Origin: an uncultured Dehalococcoidia bacterium
GTDB taxonomy: Bacteria; Chloroflexota; Dehalococcoidia; Lucifugimonadales; CATOSD01
Reading direction: 5' to 3'
DNA length: 64,000 nt
NCBI GenBank assembly: GCA_951812395.1
Contig: CATOSD010000001.1
Span: 868,001 to 932,000 of the forward strand
Below, piece by piece: positions 27,268-36,329 of this stretch (its first letter is position 1; each line of letters starts with the position of its first letter). The notes under the pieces were generated by a model that was not told the origin of the DNA, did not search any database, and worked only from the letters and a program-made list of their open reading frames with translations. The position numbers and the translations under genes were made by a program.

Positions 27268-27636
27268 GTGTACGACAGGAGACAGCAATACGACCGGGTG
27301 CAGGGGGTGTACATAATCAGCGTCGCGGCCCGCGTTCTGAACATGCACCCCCAGACCCTGCGCAAGTACGAGCGCATTGGCCTGGTGTCCCCGTCGCGCA
27401 CGGTGGGAATGCTTCGCCTCTACTCGGAGGAGGACATCGCCCGGCTGCGCCTGATAAAGCATCTGGTCGACGAGCTGGGCCTGAACCTGGCCGGGGTGGA
27501 ACTGGCGCTAGGGCTGTTCAACCGCCTGGTCAACATGCGGGCCAAGACCCACGAGCTGGAAGGGGAGGAGCTCAAGAGCTTTCTCGACAGCAGCGTAGAC
27601 CAGATGCTCGGCCTGCTCCAGGGCAAGCGAAAGTAG
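27268..27636 (+). CDS. hspR: HspR-like MerR-family heat-shock repressor
   Basis: 122 residues from GTG 27268, chosen for the GGAGG six bases upstream; a longer frame from 27178 lacks a binding site. The winged-helix MerR domain starts at VYIISVAARVLNMHPQTLRKYERIG and includes the wing RTVGMLRLYSEEDIARLR. The short C-terminal part is a coiled coil, as in HspR, not a metal-sensing domain. HspR represses dnaK operons and uses DnaK as co-repressor. It is first in hspR-grpE-dnaK, downstream of a palindrome-containing promoter. Confidence 0.87.
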   Translation: MYDRRQQYDRVQGVYIISVAARVLNMHPQTLRKYERIGLVSPSRTVGMLRLYSEEDIARLRLIKHLVDELGLNLAGVELALGLFNRLVNMRAKTHELEGEELKSFLDSSVDQMLGLLQGKRK

Positions 27637-27711
27637 CGGGCGAGAGGGCCGCGGAGGCTACAGGCATCCCGTCTGATCCCGAGAACACAATCTAAGCGGA
27701 GGACCCAGCTA

Positions 27712-28284
27712 ATGAGCGAGACCAACCCACCCCAGACGCCGGACGAACACCGCGAGGACGCGGAGTCCGCTCCGGCCGTCGACTGCGCCGAAACCATGCG
27801 GGAGACTCTCGAGGAGACGGAGCGAGAACGGGACCAGTTCAGGGCTATGGCGCTCAGAGCGCAGGCGGACCTCGTGAACTACAGGCGCCGGGCCGAGGAC
27901 GAACGGGAAACCCTGAAGCGCAGCTTGACCTCCAGCCTGCTCATCGACATGCTGGAGCTGGTGGACGACTTCGACCGCGCGCTGGACTACGTGCCCGACG
28001 ACGCGGTGGCCCCCCAGTGGCTCGAGGGCCTGCGAAACGCGCGCCGGAGCTTCGACCGCAAGCTGCTGATGCAGGGCGTCAGCAAGGTCGAGTCCGCCGG
28101 CCAGCAATTCGACCCTAATGTCCACGAAGCCATTCAGAGCGTGCCGACGGTTGATCATCCAGAGGGCACCATAACCACCGTCGTGCGAGATGGCTACATG
28201 CTGAACGACAGGTTGCTGAGGCCGGCCCAGGTGGTTGTCGCAGTTTCAGCAGCGCTCGAAGACGAAACCGAAACTACAACATAG
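27712..28284 (+). CDS. grpE: Nucleotide exchange factor GrpE
   Basis: 190 residues with GGAGG before the ATG. The long N-terminal helix (about 22-70: [31 protein letters not shown]) forms the dimer coiled coil. The C-terminal beta domain has the conserved [14 protein letters not shown] and [20 protein letters not shown] segments. GrpE releases ADP from DnaK. dnaK starts ten bases after its stop. No dnaJ is in the cluster, although a J-domain fusion lies at 1923. Confidence 0.93.
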   Translation: MSETNPPQTPDEHREDAESAPAVDCAETMRETLEETERERDQFRAMALRAQADLVNYRRRAEDERETLKRSLTSSLLIDMLELVDDFDRALDYVPDDAVAPQWLEGLRNARRSFDRKLLMQGVSKVESAGQQFDPNVHEAIQSVPTVDHPEGTITTVVRDGYMLNDRLLRPAQVVVAVSAALEDETETTT

Positions 28285-28294
28285 GAGACGTTCG

Positions 28295-30196
28295 ATGGCA
28301 AAGATACTGGGTATAGACCTGGGCACGACCAACTCGTGCATGGCCGTGATCGAAGGGGGTGAGCCGCGCGTCATCGAAAACTCCGAGGGCGCCAGGACCA
28401 CCCCGTCCGTAGTCGGCCTCAACACTCGAAACGGCGAGCGCTACGAGGGCCAGACGGCCAAGCGCCAGGCTGTCACCAACCCACGCAACACCGTCTACTC
28501 CGTCAAGAGGTTCATGGGCCGCCGCTTCGCCGAGGAAAGCGTGAAACGCGACGTGAAACTCGTGCCTTTCGAGGTGAGCGAGCACTCCAACGGCGACGCC
28601 TACGTCACGATGGGCGGCAAGCAGTACGCCCCGCCGGAGATTTCGGCAATGGTGCTGCAGAAGCTCAAGCGCGACGCCGAGGACAAGTTGGGCGAGCCCG
28701 TCAACCAGGCGGTCATAACAGTGCCCGCCTACTTCAACGACAGCCAGCGCAACGCCACCAAGGACGCCGGACGCATCGCCGGCCTGGAGGTGCTGCGCAT
28801 CATCAACGAGCCCACCGCCGCGGCGCTCGCCTACGGGCTGGACAAGAAGGGCGACGAGACCATCGCCCTCTACGACTTGGGCGGCGGCACGTTCGACATC
28901 ACCATACTCCGCATCGGCGGCGGCGTGTTCGAGGTGGTCGCCACCAACGGCGACACGCACCTGGGCGGCGATGACTTCGACCAGCGCATCATCGACTGGG
29001 CCTGCGAGGAGTTCCGCCGCGAGGAGGGCGTGGACCTGCAGCAGGACCGCACCGCCCTGCAGCGACTGAGGGAGGCCGCTGAACGCGCCAAGATCGAGCT
29101 TTCGACGCTCGTGGAGACCGAGATAAACCTGCCTTTCATCTCCGCCGACGCCTCCGGTCCCAAGCACCTGGTGATGACGCTCACCCGCTCGAGGCTGGAG
29201 CAGATGGTGGACGAACTGGTGCAGCGTACCGTCGAGCCTTGCAGGGTCGCCATGGCGGACGCGGGCGTGTCGGCGACCGACCTGGACGAGATAATCCTAG
29301 TGGGCGGCATGACCAGGATGCCCACCGTGCAGGAGGCCGCGCAGAAGCTGTTCGGCAAGGAGCCGCACAGGGGCGTGAACCCGGACGAAGTGGTGGCAGT
29401 CGGCGCAGCGATTCAGGCCGGCGTGCTCCAGGGCGACGTGAAGGACATCGTGCTCGTAGACGTTACGCCGCTGACGCTGGGCATCGAGACGCTCGGAGGC
29501 GTGGTGTCCCAGCTGATATCCCGCAACACCGCCATACCCACGGCGAGGAGCGAGACCTACACCACCGCGGCCGACGGCCAGACCAGCGTCGAGGTGCACG
29601 TGCTCCAGGGCGAGCGCCCAATGGCGTCCGAGAACAAGAGCATCGGCAAGTTTATGCTGGACGGCATACTGCCTGCGCCCAGGGGCGCGCCGCAGATCGA
29701 AGTCACGTTCGACATTGACGCCAACGGCATCCTGAAGGTGTCCGCGAAGGACCAGGGCACCGGCAAGGAGCAGCACATCACCATCACGGCGAACTCCGGC
29801 CTGACCGAGCAGGAGATCGACCAGATGGTGCGGGACGCTGAGACGCACGCGGACGACGACCAGCGCAGGCGGGAGATCGCCGAGACGCGCAACCAGGCCG
29901 ACAACGCCGCCTACGCCGCGGAGCGTCTGCTGAGAGAGAGCGGCGAGAACATACCCGAGGAGTTGAAGTCGGAGCTGGAGGGCAAGATCGCCGCGGTGCG
30001 TTCCGCGCTCGACACGCAGGACGCCGCGGCGATGAGGTCGGCTCTCGACGAACTGAACGAGGCCGTTCAGCGCGTGGGGCAGGCCGCCTATAGCCAGCAG
30101 CCGCCGACTGGCGACCAGGCGGGGCCGTCCGACGCCGACGAGCCGCCCGGCGGCACGGTGGAAGGCGAGTACCGCGAGGTGGACGACCGAAGCTAG
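28295..30196 (+). CDS. dnaK: Chaperone DnaK (Hsp70)
   Basis: 633 residues from ATG 28295 (GGAGA upstream). The ATPase domain includes IDLGTTNS at 7-14, [17 protein letters not shown], the [12 protein letters not shown] loop and the [11 protein letters not shown] motif. The substrate-binding domain starts near 385 ([14 protein letters not shown]) and the helical lid follows. The C-terminus ends [10 protein letters not shown], a variant of the usual EEVDA-like tail. It is intact and full length. It should act with GrpE upstream and feed back on HspR. Confidence 0.97.
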   Translation: MAKILGIDLGTTNSCMAVIEGGEPRVIENSEGARTTPSVVGLNTRNGERYEGQTAKRQAVTNPRNTVYSVKRFMGRRFAEESVKRDVKLVPFEVSEHSNGDAYVTMGGKQYAPPEISAMVLQKLKRDAEDKLGEPVNQAVITVPAYFNDSQRNATKDAGRIAGLEVLRIINEPTAAALAYGLDKKGDETIALYDLGGGTFDITILRIGGGVFEVVATNGDTHLGGDDFDQRIIDWACEEFRREEGVDLQQDRTALQRLREAAERAKIELSTLVETEINLPFISADASGPKHLVMTLTRSRLEQMVDELVQRTVEPCRVAMADAGVSATDLDEIILVGGMTRMPTVQEAAQKLFGKEPHRGVNPDEVVAVGAAIQAGVLQGDVKDIVLVDVTPLTLGIETLGGVVSQLISRNTAIPTARSETYTTAADGQTSVEVHVLQGERPMASENKSIGKFMLDGILPAPRGAPQIEVTFDIDANGILKVSAKDQGTGKEQHITITANSGLTEQEIDQMVRDAETHADDDQRRREIAETRNQADNAAYAAERLLRESGENIPEELKSELEGKIAAVRSALDTQDAAAMRSALDELNEAVQRVGQAAYSQQPPTGDQAGPSDADEPPGGTVEGEYREVDDRS

Positions 30197-30204
30197 CGGA
30201 GTCC

Positions 30205-30300
30205 AGAAGTCCCTTCCCCCTTGGCAGGGGAATGTCAGGTTGGGCGTGCGGCGTCCCTTCCCCTTGATGGGGGAAGGTTAGGATGGGGGTGAACCCGCGG
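30205..30300. repeat. REP-like palindromes, two tandem copies after dnaK
   Basis: Two copies: a degenerate one (CCCTTCCCCCTTGGCAGGGG) and a full one ending GGTTAGGATGGGGGTGA. They fill the gap between dnaK and the next gene. Confidence 0.75.
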
Positions 30301-30311
30301 GAGCAGGAGAA

Positions 30312-31214
30312 ATGGACTTTACCTGGGGCCAGAAAGTGTCGGCTACCGACGGCTGGGCCGGTAGGCTGCGAGGAGTGGTCGTATCGGCCTCGCCACTGCG
30401 TGTAACGCATCTCACGGTGCGGCGCGGCTTGGTGCTGGCCTCGCAACGCAGCGCGCCGGCCGGAATGCTAATCGGCGGCGACACGGAAAGCCTGCGCCTG
30501 GGCATGGGACTTGTCGAGCTACTGGCCCTGCCAAACGCGAACTCCGAACCGCCGGGTGGCATCGCGCTGTGCTCGCGCAAATGGGTGCACACACCCAGCG
30601 GAGAGCGGCTGCGGCTGCGCGGAGTACGCGTGGTTGGCGAGATTCGTAGGCTGACGCACGTTATGGCGGGCAAGCGGGGGGCCCGCCAGGTGCTGCTGCC
30701 GGTGGCGGCGTCCGACGTGCTCGACGCCGACGGCCTTCGCATGGCCCAGTCGGACTCGGAGCCGCGCCATGCGGTCGCCTACCGCAGGGACGAGGAGATA
30801 GAGGACGACCTGTTGGAGGCGCTGCGAGGCTCGCCGGACGTACCCGAGGTGGACCTCAACGAGGTGCGCGTCCGCGTATCCGAAGGCGTAATACGGCTGG
30901 AGGGCAACACACGGTCGACCCAGGTGAACCGCGATGTAGAACTGGCCGCGCGCGCGGTGCGCGGCTGCGTCTCGGTGGAGAACAGGCTCTTCAGTGACTG
31001 GGAAATCAACCTCGCCGCGGCCTCCCGCATAACGCAGTACGCACCGTCGATGCTGGACCGCATCGTGGTCAACGCGCAGTTTGGGGTGCTTCACCTGGAT
31101 GGCGACGTACGCGCCGAAGGTGAGCGGCAGACCGTTACTCAGGCGGTGCGCGCCACCCCCGGCATACTGGGCGTCCAGTGGCCCGCGTTTGAAACGGAGT
31201 CACCCCCATCCTAA
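30312..31214 (+). CDS. PRC-barrel-like / double BON-domain protein
   Basis: 300 residues, with AGGAGA before the ATG. The N-terminal half (about 1-130) is a two-lobed beta domain of PRC-barrel character (GWAGRLRGVVVSASPLRVTHL, RGVRVVGEIRRLTHVM). The C-terminal half holds two BON domains (about 160-225 and 232-295) with the pattern DDLLEALRGSP...VRVSEGVIRLEGN and MLDRIVVNAQFGVLHLDGDV. BON domains bind phospholipid, but there is no signal peptide, so the protein appears cytosolic. The last residues are encoded inside a REP-like repeat. It may be a stress-related protein near dnaK; function unproven. Confidence 0.6.
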   Translation: MDFTWGQKVSATDGWAGRLRGVVVSASPLRVTHLTVRRGLVLASQRSAPAGMLIGGDTESLRLGMGLVELLALPNANSEPPGGIALCSRKWVHTPSGERLRLRGVRVVGEIRRLTHVMAGKRGARQVLLPVAASDVLDADGLRMAQSDSEPRHAVAYRRDEEIEDDLLEALRGSPDVPEVDLNEVRVRVSEGVIRLEGNTRSTQVNRDVELAARAVRGCVSVENRLFSDWEINLAAASRITQYAPSMLDRIVVNAQFGVLHLDGDVRAEGERQTVTQAVRATPGILGVQWPAFETESPPS

Positions 31215-31245
31215 CTTTCCCCCTGCGAGGGGGAAGGGACTTTGC
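31200..31245. repeat. REP-like palindrome between convergent genes
   Basis: CACCCCCATCCTAAC followed by the hairpin TTCCCCCTGCGAGGGGGAA. It lies between the BON gene (ends 31214) and the DUF3500 gene (ends 31254) and overlaps the BON gene's last codons, so it may act as a two-way terminator. Confidence 0.75.
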
Positions 31246-31253
31246 GAGTTTCC

Positions 31254-32240
31254 CTACAGGACGTGGTACATCAGCAGGTGTTCGCGCAACACGTCGCCGG
31301 CGAAGTCGTTCTCGACCTCGCGCCAGACTGAGTGGATGTGGTTCGCCCCGTTCTGCCTGTTGTCGAACTCGACTACGAACTCGCCGCCGTGTATCCGGTA
31401 GTAGTGCGCCTCGCTCTTGTCCAGCGGACCCGCCCAGGCGAAGTGAAGCTGGTCGAAACCACCCTCCTTCAGCGCCGTGAGCCTCCGGCCGGCTAACTCC
31501 TCGTTGACCTGGCTGACGTACTCGGTCACCAAGCCCATCAGCATTTCGCGCTGCGTGCCCGACATCGCCGCGACCGACAGCCCCTCCTCCTTGGGTAGCG
31601 ACACCTTGGAGCTGTTGTAGGTGAGAATGTCGTAGGGCGCCTGGTCGTATATGATCGTCTTCGACCTCTGCCCCGCGTCCAGGCTGTTTATCAGCTCGTA
31701 GGCCATGTCCTCGCGTGCGCCAAGTATGCGCAGACCGGCCTTGGGGCCTTTGGGCACCTCGGCCGGATTGGCGCCGAAGAAGAACGGCGTCATCGAGATG
31801 ATGTCGTCGCCCCAGATGCTGAAGTGCAGCGAGACGTGGTGTCCCTCGGCGCGCCAGCCCCACGGCTCGCTGCCGCCCGGCTCGCCGAAGATGGTGAAGT
31901 AGTAGAGATCCGGGTCTCGAACGAAGGAGACAATCCCCTGCTCCTTCTCCAGCGGGCCCAGCACCGACTCGTGCTCGATGATCTGCTTGGCCTGCTCGTA
32001 AGACCTGTCAGTCAGACCCGTGGCCATCAGCGCAAAGGCCAGCCCGCGCTGGTTCTCATCCATGTCGCGAAGGGCCAGGCCGTGGCGGTTAAGCGGCGGG
32101 TAGTACCAGAACACGCGCTCGCCGTCCAGGTAGGGGTAGGTGGCCCTGGCCCGCTGCTGGGCGTCGAGGCTCTCCACGAACTTCGAGCCCGCCTCGTTCA
32201 TATTCCTTACGGTGGTCAGCCCGTTCGATGCGGTCGCCAT
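31254..32240 (-). CDS. DUF3500 family protein
   Basis: 328 residues from ATG 32240, which has AGGAGG eight bases upstream. The family pattern is clear: the N-terminal FVESLDAQQRARATYPYLD, the middle EPWGWRAEGHHVSLHFSI (with invariant Gly-His-His), and the C-terminal EFDNRQNGANHIHSVWR and GDVLREHLLMYH. Histidine-rich conserved blocks suggest a metal-dependent enzyme, but no reaction is established for the family. An extended -10 (TGCTATACT, near 32322-32330 on the minus strand) may drive it. Confidence 0.85.
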   Translation of the reverse strand: MATASNGLTTVRNMNEAGSKFVESLDAQQRARATYPYLDGERVFWYYPPLNRHGLALRDMDENQRGLAFALMATGLTDRSYEQAKQIIEHESVLGPLEKEQGIVSFVRDPDLYYFTIFGEPGGSEPWGWRAEGHHVSLHFSIWGDDIISMTPFFFGANPAEVPKGPKAGLRILGAREDMAYELINSLDAGQRSKTIIYDQAPYDILTYNSSKVSLPKEEGLSVAAMSGTQREMLMGLVTEYVSQVNEELAGRRLTALKEGGFDQLHFAWAGPLDKSEAHYYRIHGGEFVVEFDNRQNGANHIHSVWREVENDFAGDVLREHLLMYHVL

Positions 32241-32331
32241 GCTGTGCACCTCCTAGGTGGTCGGGTAACGAATGAGCAGACGGTGGCGGCGAAGGCTCCG
32301 CGCCGCCGAATTTGGACAGAGTATAGCACGT

Positions 32332-32715
32332 TCAAGCCGGCCTTGGGGCCGGCTTGTGATTCTCTTCGTGGTCCGCTTCATAAGTCTGACCGACACCCTG
32401 TCGCACGACGTGAACTTCGAGACATATCCCCTCGTGCCGCTGGATGGTGCTAACGACACTGAGCAGGTCGGCCGCGCTGGGATTGCCCTTCTTGCCGAAC
32501 ATGCAGGCAAGGGTCTCAGGAGGTGCGCTAGTCAGTTCGCCGAGCTTCTCGTAGCTGATTGTGGTCTCGATATAGTCGCGAAGTACAATCGTGGCCACGT
32601 CGATCTCCCCGGCCAGAAGGCACTGGACGCCTTCCATGAGCATCCCTTCACGGAACTCTGGGTCGCGCCGAGCCCGCGCCAAAACAGTCTCTCAGTAGTC
32701 AACGGTAGGCGACAT
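32332..32715 (-). pseudogene. HigA-like addiction-module antitoxin, interrupted by a stop codon
   Basis: From an ATG at 32715 the frame reads MSPTVDY, then TGA (32694-32692), then ETVLARARRDPEF onward to 32332. In this family an arginine is expected after the Tyr (DYRETVL), so CGA to TGA is the simplest explanation. The rest keeps the COG3636-type HTH: ISYEKLGELTSAPPETLACM, then KKGNPSAADLLSVVSTI. A shorter product from TTG 32682 is possible. It lies directly after the decayed toxin gene, in the usual toxin-antitoxin order. Confidence 0.65.
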
Positions 32716-32725
32716 GTCTCATACT

Positions 32726-33059
32726 TCACTGTTGCTTTTCGCGCCTGTAATCATGCCCAATTCTCCGTGCGCGTTCAAAGTCCGCGTGCTGGCGCGCCTT
32801 TGTTCCACCGCCGAGCAGGATTATCAAGGTGTCTCCATCCCTACCGAGCGAGATAGACCCTGTACCCCGGGCCAACGTTGATTCGGCGTTCCAGTACGCC
32901 GCGACCCACCTCCCGCACGTTCGACAGGTTGCCGACCTCGATCCGCAAGAGGGCGGAACGCACCCGGTATGCAGCTCTAGAGTCGAGGCGCTCTACGCAG
33001 AGTCGGAACGGGCTTCGGCCTCGCTGATCGACGTATTCCCTGACTTCTATCATGGCCAC
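32726..33059 (-). pseudogene. RelE/HigB-like addiction-module toxin, frameshifted by a 4-bp duplication
   Basis: From ATG 33059 the frame encodes a COG3657-type toxin (EYVDQRGRSPFRLCVERLD, RIEVGNLSNVREVGRGV, RINVGPGYRVYLA) but stops at 32841. The expected tail (RDGDTLIILLGGGTKARQHA...) continues in another frame to TGA at 32728-32726. At the junction CGAG is doubled (32845-32852); removing one copy restores an unbroken protein reading VYLGRDGDTL. Strand slippage is the likely cause. The toxin should be inactive as written. Confidence 0.75.
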
Positions 33060-33186
33060 GCCCAGATGGTGATTGACCCGTCAATCGCGAGCAAGCGAAA
33101 CAACGACGGGCGGCTCGCTCTGCCCTTGCCCCGCGCTCTGTCTGGGTGTAACGTTAGGCCAACACACGAACGGGGAGGGCATTCGC

Positions 33187-33651
33187 ATGAGTTCGAGTCA
33201 ACAGGCCGCAATCGTTTCGCTGCAACTGTGCGTGGGACACCGGGAGCCAATGAAGTCGGTAGGTAGCGCTAACGTCGTCGCCAACCACGGCATCGAGGGT
33301 GACCGCCACGCCATTTCCGAGGGAGTCCGGGCGGCCCGGCAGGTGCTGCTGATGGACGAGGAGACGCTGGAGCGCTTCGGTTTGTCGTACGGCGAGGTGC
33401 GGGAGAACATAACCACCTCCGGCGTCGATCTCGCGTCCATCGAGTCGGGAACCAAGGTCGCGCTTGGCGACGACGTGGTGGTGCGCATCACCGGCCACTG
33501 CGCACCATGCGCGCGCATGGACGAGATACGGCCCGGGCTGCGAGTGGAGCTAGATCGCCAGCGCGGCATGTTGGCGTACGTCGTCCAGGGCGGCGAGATC
33601 AAGGTCGGGGATGGCGTCCGCGTGCTGACGGGGGCTACCGCGACCGCCTAA
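33187..33651 (+). CDS. MOSC-domain protein
   Basis: 154 residues from ATG 33187 (GGGGAGGG upstream). MOSC domains bind molybdenum cofactor or sulfur: here HGIEGDRHA (34-42), the REN-T motif VRENITTSGVDL (71-82) and the cysteine-containing GHCAPCARMDEIRPG (103-117, with Cys105 and Cys108). Single-domain MOSC proteins are thought to mobilise sulfur or handle Moco. A sulfite-oxidase-like Moco enzyme is 7 kb upstream, but no functional link is shown. Confidence 0.85.
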   Translation: MSSSQQAAIVSLQLCVGHREPMKSVGSANVVANHGIEGDRHAISEGVRAARQVLLMDEETLERFGLSYGEVRENITTSGVDLASIESGTKVALGDDVVVRITGHCAPCARMDEIRPGLRVELDRQRGMLAYVVQGGEIKVGDGVRVLTGATATA

Positions 33652-33754
33652 CTGCCGGTGCACGGGCCTCGCTGCGGCAGGCGCGGCTCCTGGCTTTCAT
33701 GACCGCCGCGCCTGCGTCAACTCGCGCGCGAACGGCGCATCGTGCAGCTGGCCA

Positions 33755-34951
33755 CTACGCCGTGGACAGCGACTTGCTCGCCGCGCCGACCCCCGCGCCC
33801 TGCGGCACCTCGTAGCCGACGCGCGGCAGTATGTCCTCCAGCGCGGACAGCAGGCCCAGCACGTACTCCGCCCTGCTCGACTCGCCCATCAGCCCCACGC
33901 GCCACACCCTACCCGCAAGCGCGCCCAGGCCTTTGCCCATCTCGATGTTGTGCTCTCGCAGCAGCATCCCGCGCACCGTATCATCGTCCACGCCCTCAGG
34001 AATCCACAGCGGCGTAATCTGGTCCAGCGCGTGCTCGCGCGGCACGACCGCCTCCATCCCAAGCGCGTCCAGTCCGGCGCGCAGGGCGTCCGCGTTTCGC
34101 CGGTGGCGCTCGAAGCGCGACTCCAGCCCCTCTTCCAGCACTATGCGCAGGCCCTCGCGTAGGGCCAATATCATGCTCACCGGCGCGGTGTGGTGATACA
34201 CCCGGTCGAAACCCCAGTAGTTGGCGTTTAGCGCCAGGTCCAGGTACCAAGACACCGGCTTGGAGTCCCTGCTCTTAACCGTGTCGTGCGCCCTGGGGCT
34301 GACCGCCACGGGAGACAACCCCGGAGGGCAGCCCAGGCACTTCTGGGTCGCCGAATAGCAGTAGTCGATATCCCAGTCGTCGACGGCGACCTCGTTGCCG
34401 CCCAGGGACGTCACCGCGTCGACCATGAACAACGCGTCGTGCGCCTTCGCCAGCGCGGATATGCCCTCCAGCGGCTGCCGGACGCCGGTCGACGTCTCGG
34501 CGTGTATCGCGGTTACCAGCTTTACTTTCGCGTGCTTGCCCAGCTCCTCCTCTAGCAGATCCTCCGGGAAAGGCTTGCCCCACTCCGCGCGCAGTGGCAC
34601 CACGTTGGCCCCAACGCGTGTCGCCATATCCACCATTCGCTCGCAGAAGAAGCCATAAATGCACATCACCACCGTGTCGCCAGGCTCGAGAAGGCTCGAC
34701 AGTCCGGCTTCCATTCCAGACGACCCGGTGCCCGAAAGGGCGAACGTCAGGCTCTCGTCCGTTTGGTACACCCTCCGCAGCAGCTCCGACACCTCGTTCA
34801 TTATCAGCATGAAGTCGGGGTCCAGGTAGCCGATCATACTGGACGACATGGCCTGCAACACCCTTGGGTTGGCGTTGCTCGGACCGGGACCGAGCAGAAT
34901 ACGGGGGGGCACCGCCGGCATCTGGGATACGGGAAGCGCGTCTGGGGCCAT
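33755..34951 (-). CDS. Alanine-glyoxylate / serine-pyruvate type aminotransferase (class V)
   Basis: 398 residues, full length. The PLP-binding lysine is Lys204 in YSATQKCLGCPPGL; Asp178 in MVDAVTSLGG contacts the pyridine nitrogen. The N-terminal LLGPGPSNANPRVLQAM and SGTGSSGMEA motifs are characteristic of the alanine-glyoxylate/serine-glyoxylate/serine-pyruvate subgroup. It probably interconverts glyoxylate and glycine using alanine or serine; exact donor not resolvable. It is monocistronic. Confidence 0.88.
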   Translation of the reverse strand: MAPDALPVSQMPAVPPRILLGPGPSNANPRVLQAMSSSMIGYLDPDFMLIMNEVSELLRRVYQTDESLTFALSGTGSSGMEAGLSSLLEPGDTVVMCIYGFFCERMVDMATRVGANVVPLRAEWGKPFPEDLLEEELGKHAKVKLVTAIHAETSTGVRQPLEGISALAKAHDALFMVDAVTSLGGNEVAVDDWDIDYCYSATQKCLGCPPGLSPVAVSPRAHDTVKSRDSKPVSWYLDLALNANYWGFDRVYHHTAPVSMILALREGLRIVLEEGLESRFERHRRNADALRAGLDALGMEAVVPREHALDQITPLWIPEGVDDDTVRGMLLREHNIEMGKGLGALAGRVWRVGLMGESSRAEYVLGLLSALEDILPRVGYEVPQGAGVGAASKSLSTA

Positions 34952-35203
34952 GGGGGAACTCCTTCAGGCTTGAGAGGCCGCACCACGCCTTTGTCGGCGG
35001 GCCTGCATTGTACTACTAATAGGCGCATGGAACACCCCCTCCTACGCGAGCGCCGGCGCGGACGGTCCGCGGGCCAGGCCAGCGCGTAGGCTCAACCACA
35101 ATCTGACATTCACCGGCAGATCCAGCCCTTGCGGGCGTGGGGGGCGTCGCCTAGACTCTGGGTAGATTTCGGGCGGTACGTGGCCGGATCAGGTGATTGC
35201 TAC

Positions 35204-36319
35204 ATGGCACATTCGAAGAGTTCGGGCATAGGCCTCGCCGGTATCGAGTCTTGGTACGTCGAAAGGAGCGTGGCCGACCCACTCGTTCGGGCCGCGCGGA
35301 TCCTGTGCGACAAAACGATCTGCGTGATGGGCGGCTGCGGCCAGGTGGGCTCACACGTGCTGACCAAGCTGTACGAGCTGGGACACGTGCCTGAGAGCCT
35401 GTGCGTGAATGACAACCTCTCTCTGGGCAAGCCGGCCAATCTGCCATTGTCACTACGCCACCTCGTCGACACCCGGACCCATCGCGAATTCGTGGCTGCG
35501 CCTCCGCCGGCGCCGGACGTGCTCATATTCGTGGGCGGGCGCTCCAGCGCGCCCCACTTCACCGGTCTGGACGACGTTCTGGAGGAGGTCGAGTGCTGGA
35601 AGGCGGTGCTGGAGTGGTGCGTGAACGAAGGCGTGAGGCTCATCTTTGCGTCCACCAGCAGCCTGGCCAAGGTGCGGCCCTCGGTGGAGTCGCAGAGGGC
35701 CTGGCCGGGCTCGCTCTACGAGCTGACGAAGCTGATGATGGAGGAGATGGCCATCGAGCAGGCGCTGTGCGACGGCCTGAAGGTGCAGATATGCCGCTTC
35801 TTCTCAGTGTACGGCGTGACCGAGCAGCACAAGGGAAACTTTGGCAACCTGTACACGCAGATCCTCTGGCACGCCAGGGAGGGTGTGCCATTCGAGGTCT
35901 GGGGACAGGACGGCGTGTTCAGCCCGGGAGAGCAGACGCGGGACACGATATTCGCGGCGGAGGTGGCGCGGGCGGTGCTGTTCCTGCTATCGCTGCCGGC
36001 GCCCGATCCGAGCCTGGCCGACGTATCCGCGCTCACTTACAACGTTGGGCAGGGCAGGCCCGTTTCGGTAAACGAGATGGTAGACCAGGTGGGCGCGCTC
36101 GTGGGCGAAAGGCCGGGAACAGTGCACGCGCAGGTGCCGGCGCACGTGAAGAACTACGTCGTTCACACCTGGGGCGACCCCGGCAGGCTTGTCGGGGCCG
36201 GGTTCGAGCCGCTGTTCACCGACCACGTCGCCAACCTGCGCTTCATCGACAGGGCGTTGTCCGACATGGACTGGTACTGGTCCGTGGTGGACAGGGTGCG
36301 GGGCCGGCTCTCGCCGTAG
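35204..36319 (+). CDS. Extended SDR (NAD-dependent epimerase/dehydratase family)
   Basis: 371 residues from ATG 35204, which has AGGTGA upstream and begins MAHSKSSG. The glycine-rich loop GGCGQVGSH (GxxGxxG, about 43-51) and the catalytic YxxxK in YELTK (about 171-175), with a preceding FASTSSL, mark an extended short-chain dehydrogenase. A QTRDTIFAAEVARAV segment is the usual sugar-epimerase C-terminal region. It faces a mannose-1-phosphate guanylyltransferase gene (convergent, ten bases apart), suggesting nucleotide-sugar metabolism. Substrate unknown. Confidence 0.8.
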   Translation: MAHSKSSGIGLAGIESWYVERSVADPLVRAARILCDKTICVMGGCGQVGSHVLTKLYELGHVPESLCVNDNLSLGKPANLPLSLRHLVDTRTHREFVAAPPPAPDVLIFVGGRSSAPHFTGLDDVLEEVECWKAVLEWCVNEGVRLIFASTSSLAKVRPSVESQRAWPGSLYELTKLMMEEMAIEQALCDGLKVQICRFFSVYGVTEQHKGNFGNLYTQILWHAREGVPFEVWGQDGVFSPGEQTRDTIFAAEVARAVLFLLSLPAPDPSLADVSALTYNVGQGRPVSVNEMVDQVGALVGERPGTVHAQVPAHVKNYVVHTWGDPGRLVGAGFEPLFTDHVANLRFIDRALSDMDWYWSVVDRVRGRLSP

Positions 36320-36329
36320 CGGCGGGGCC

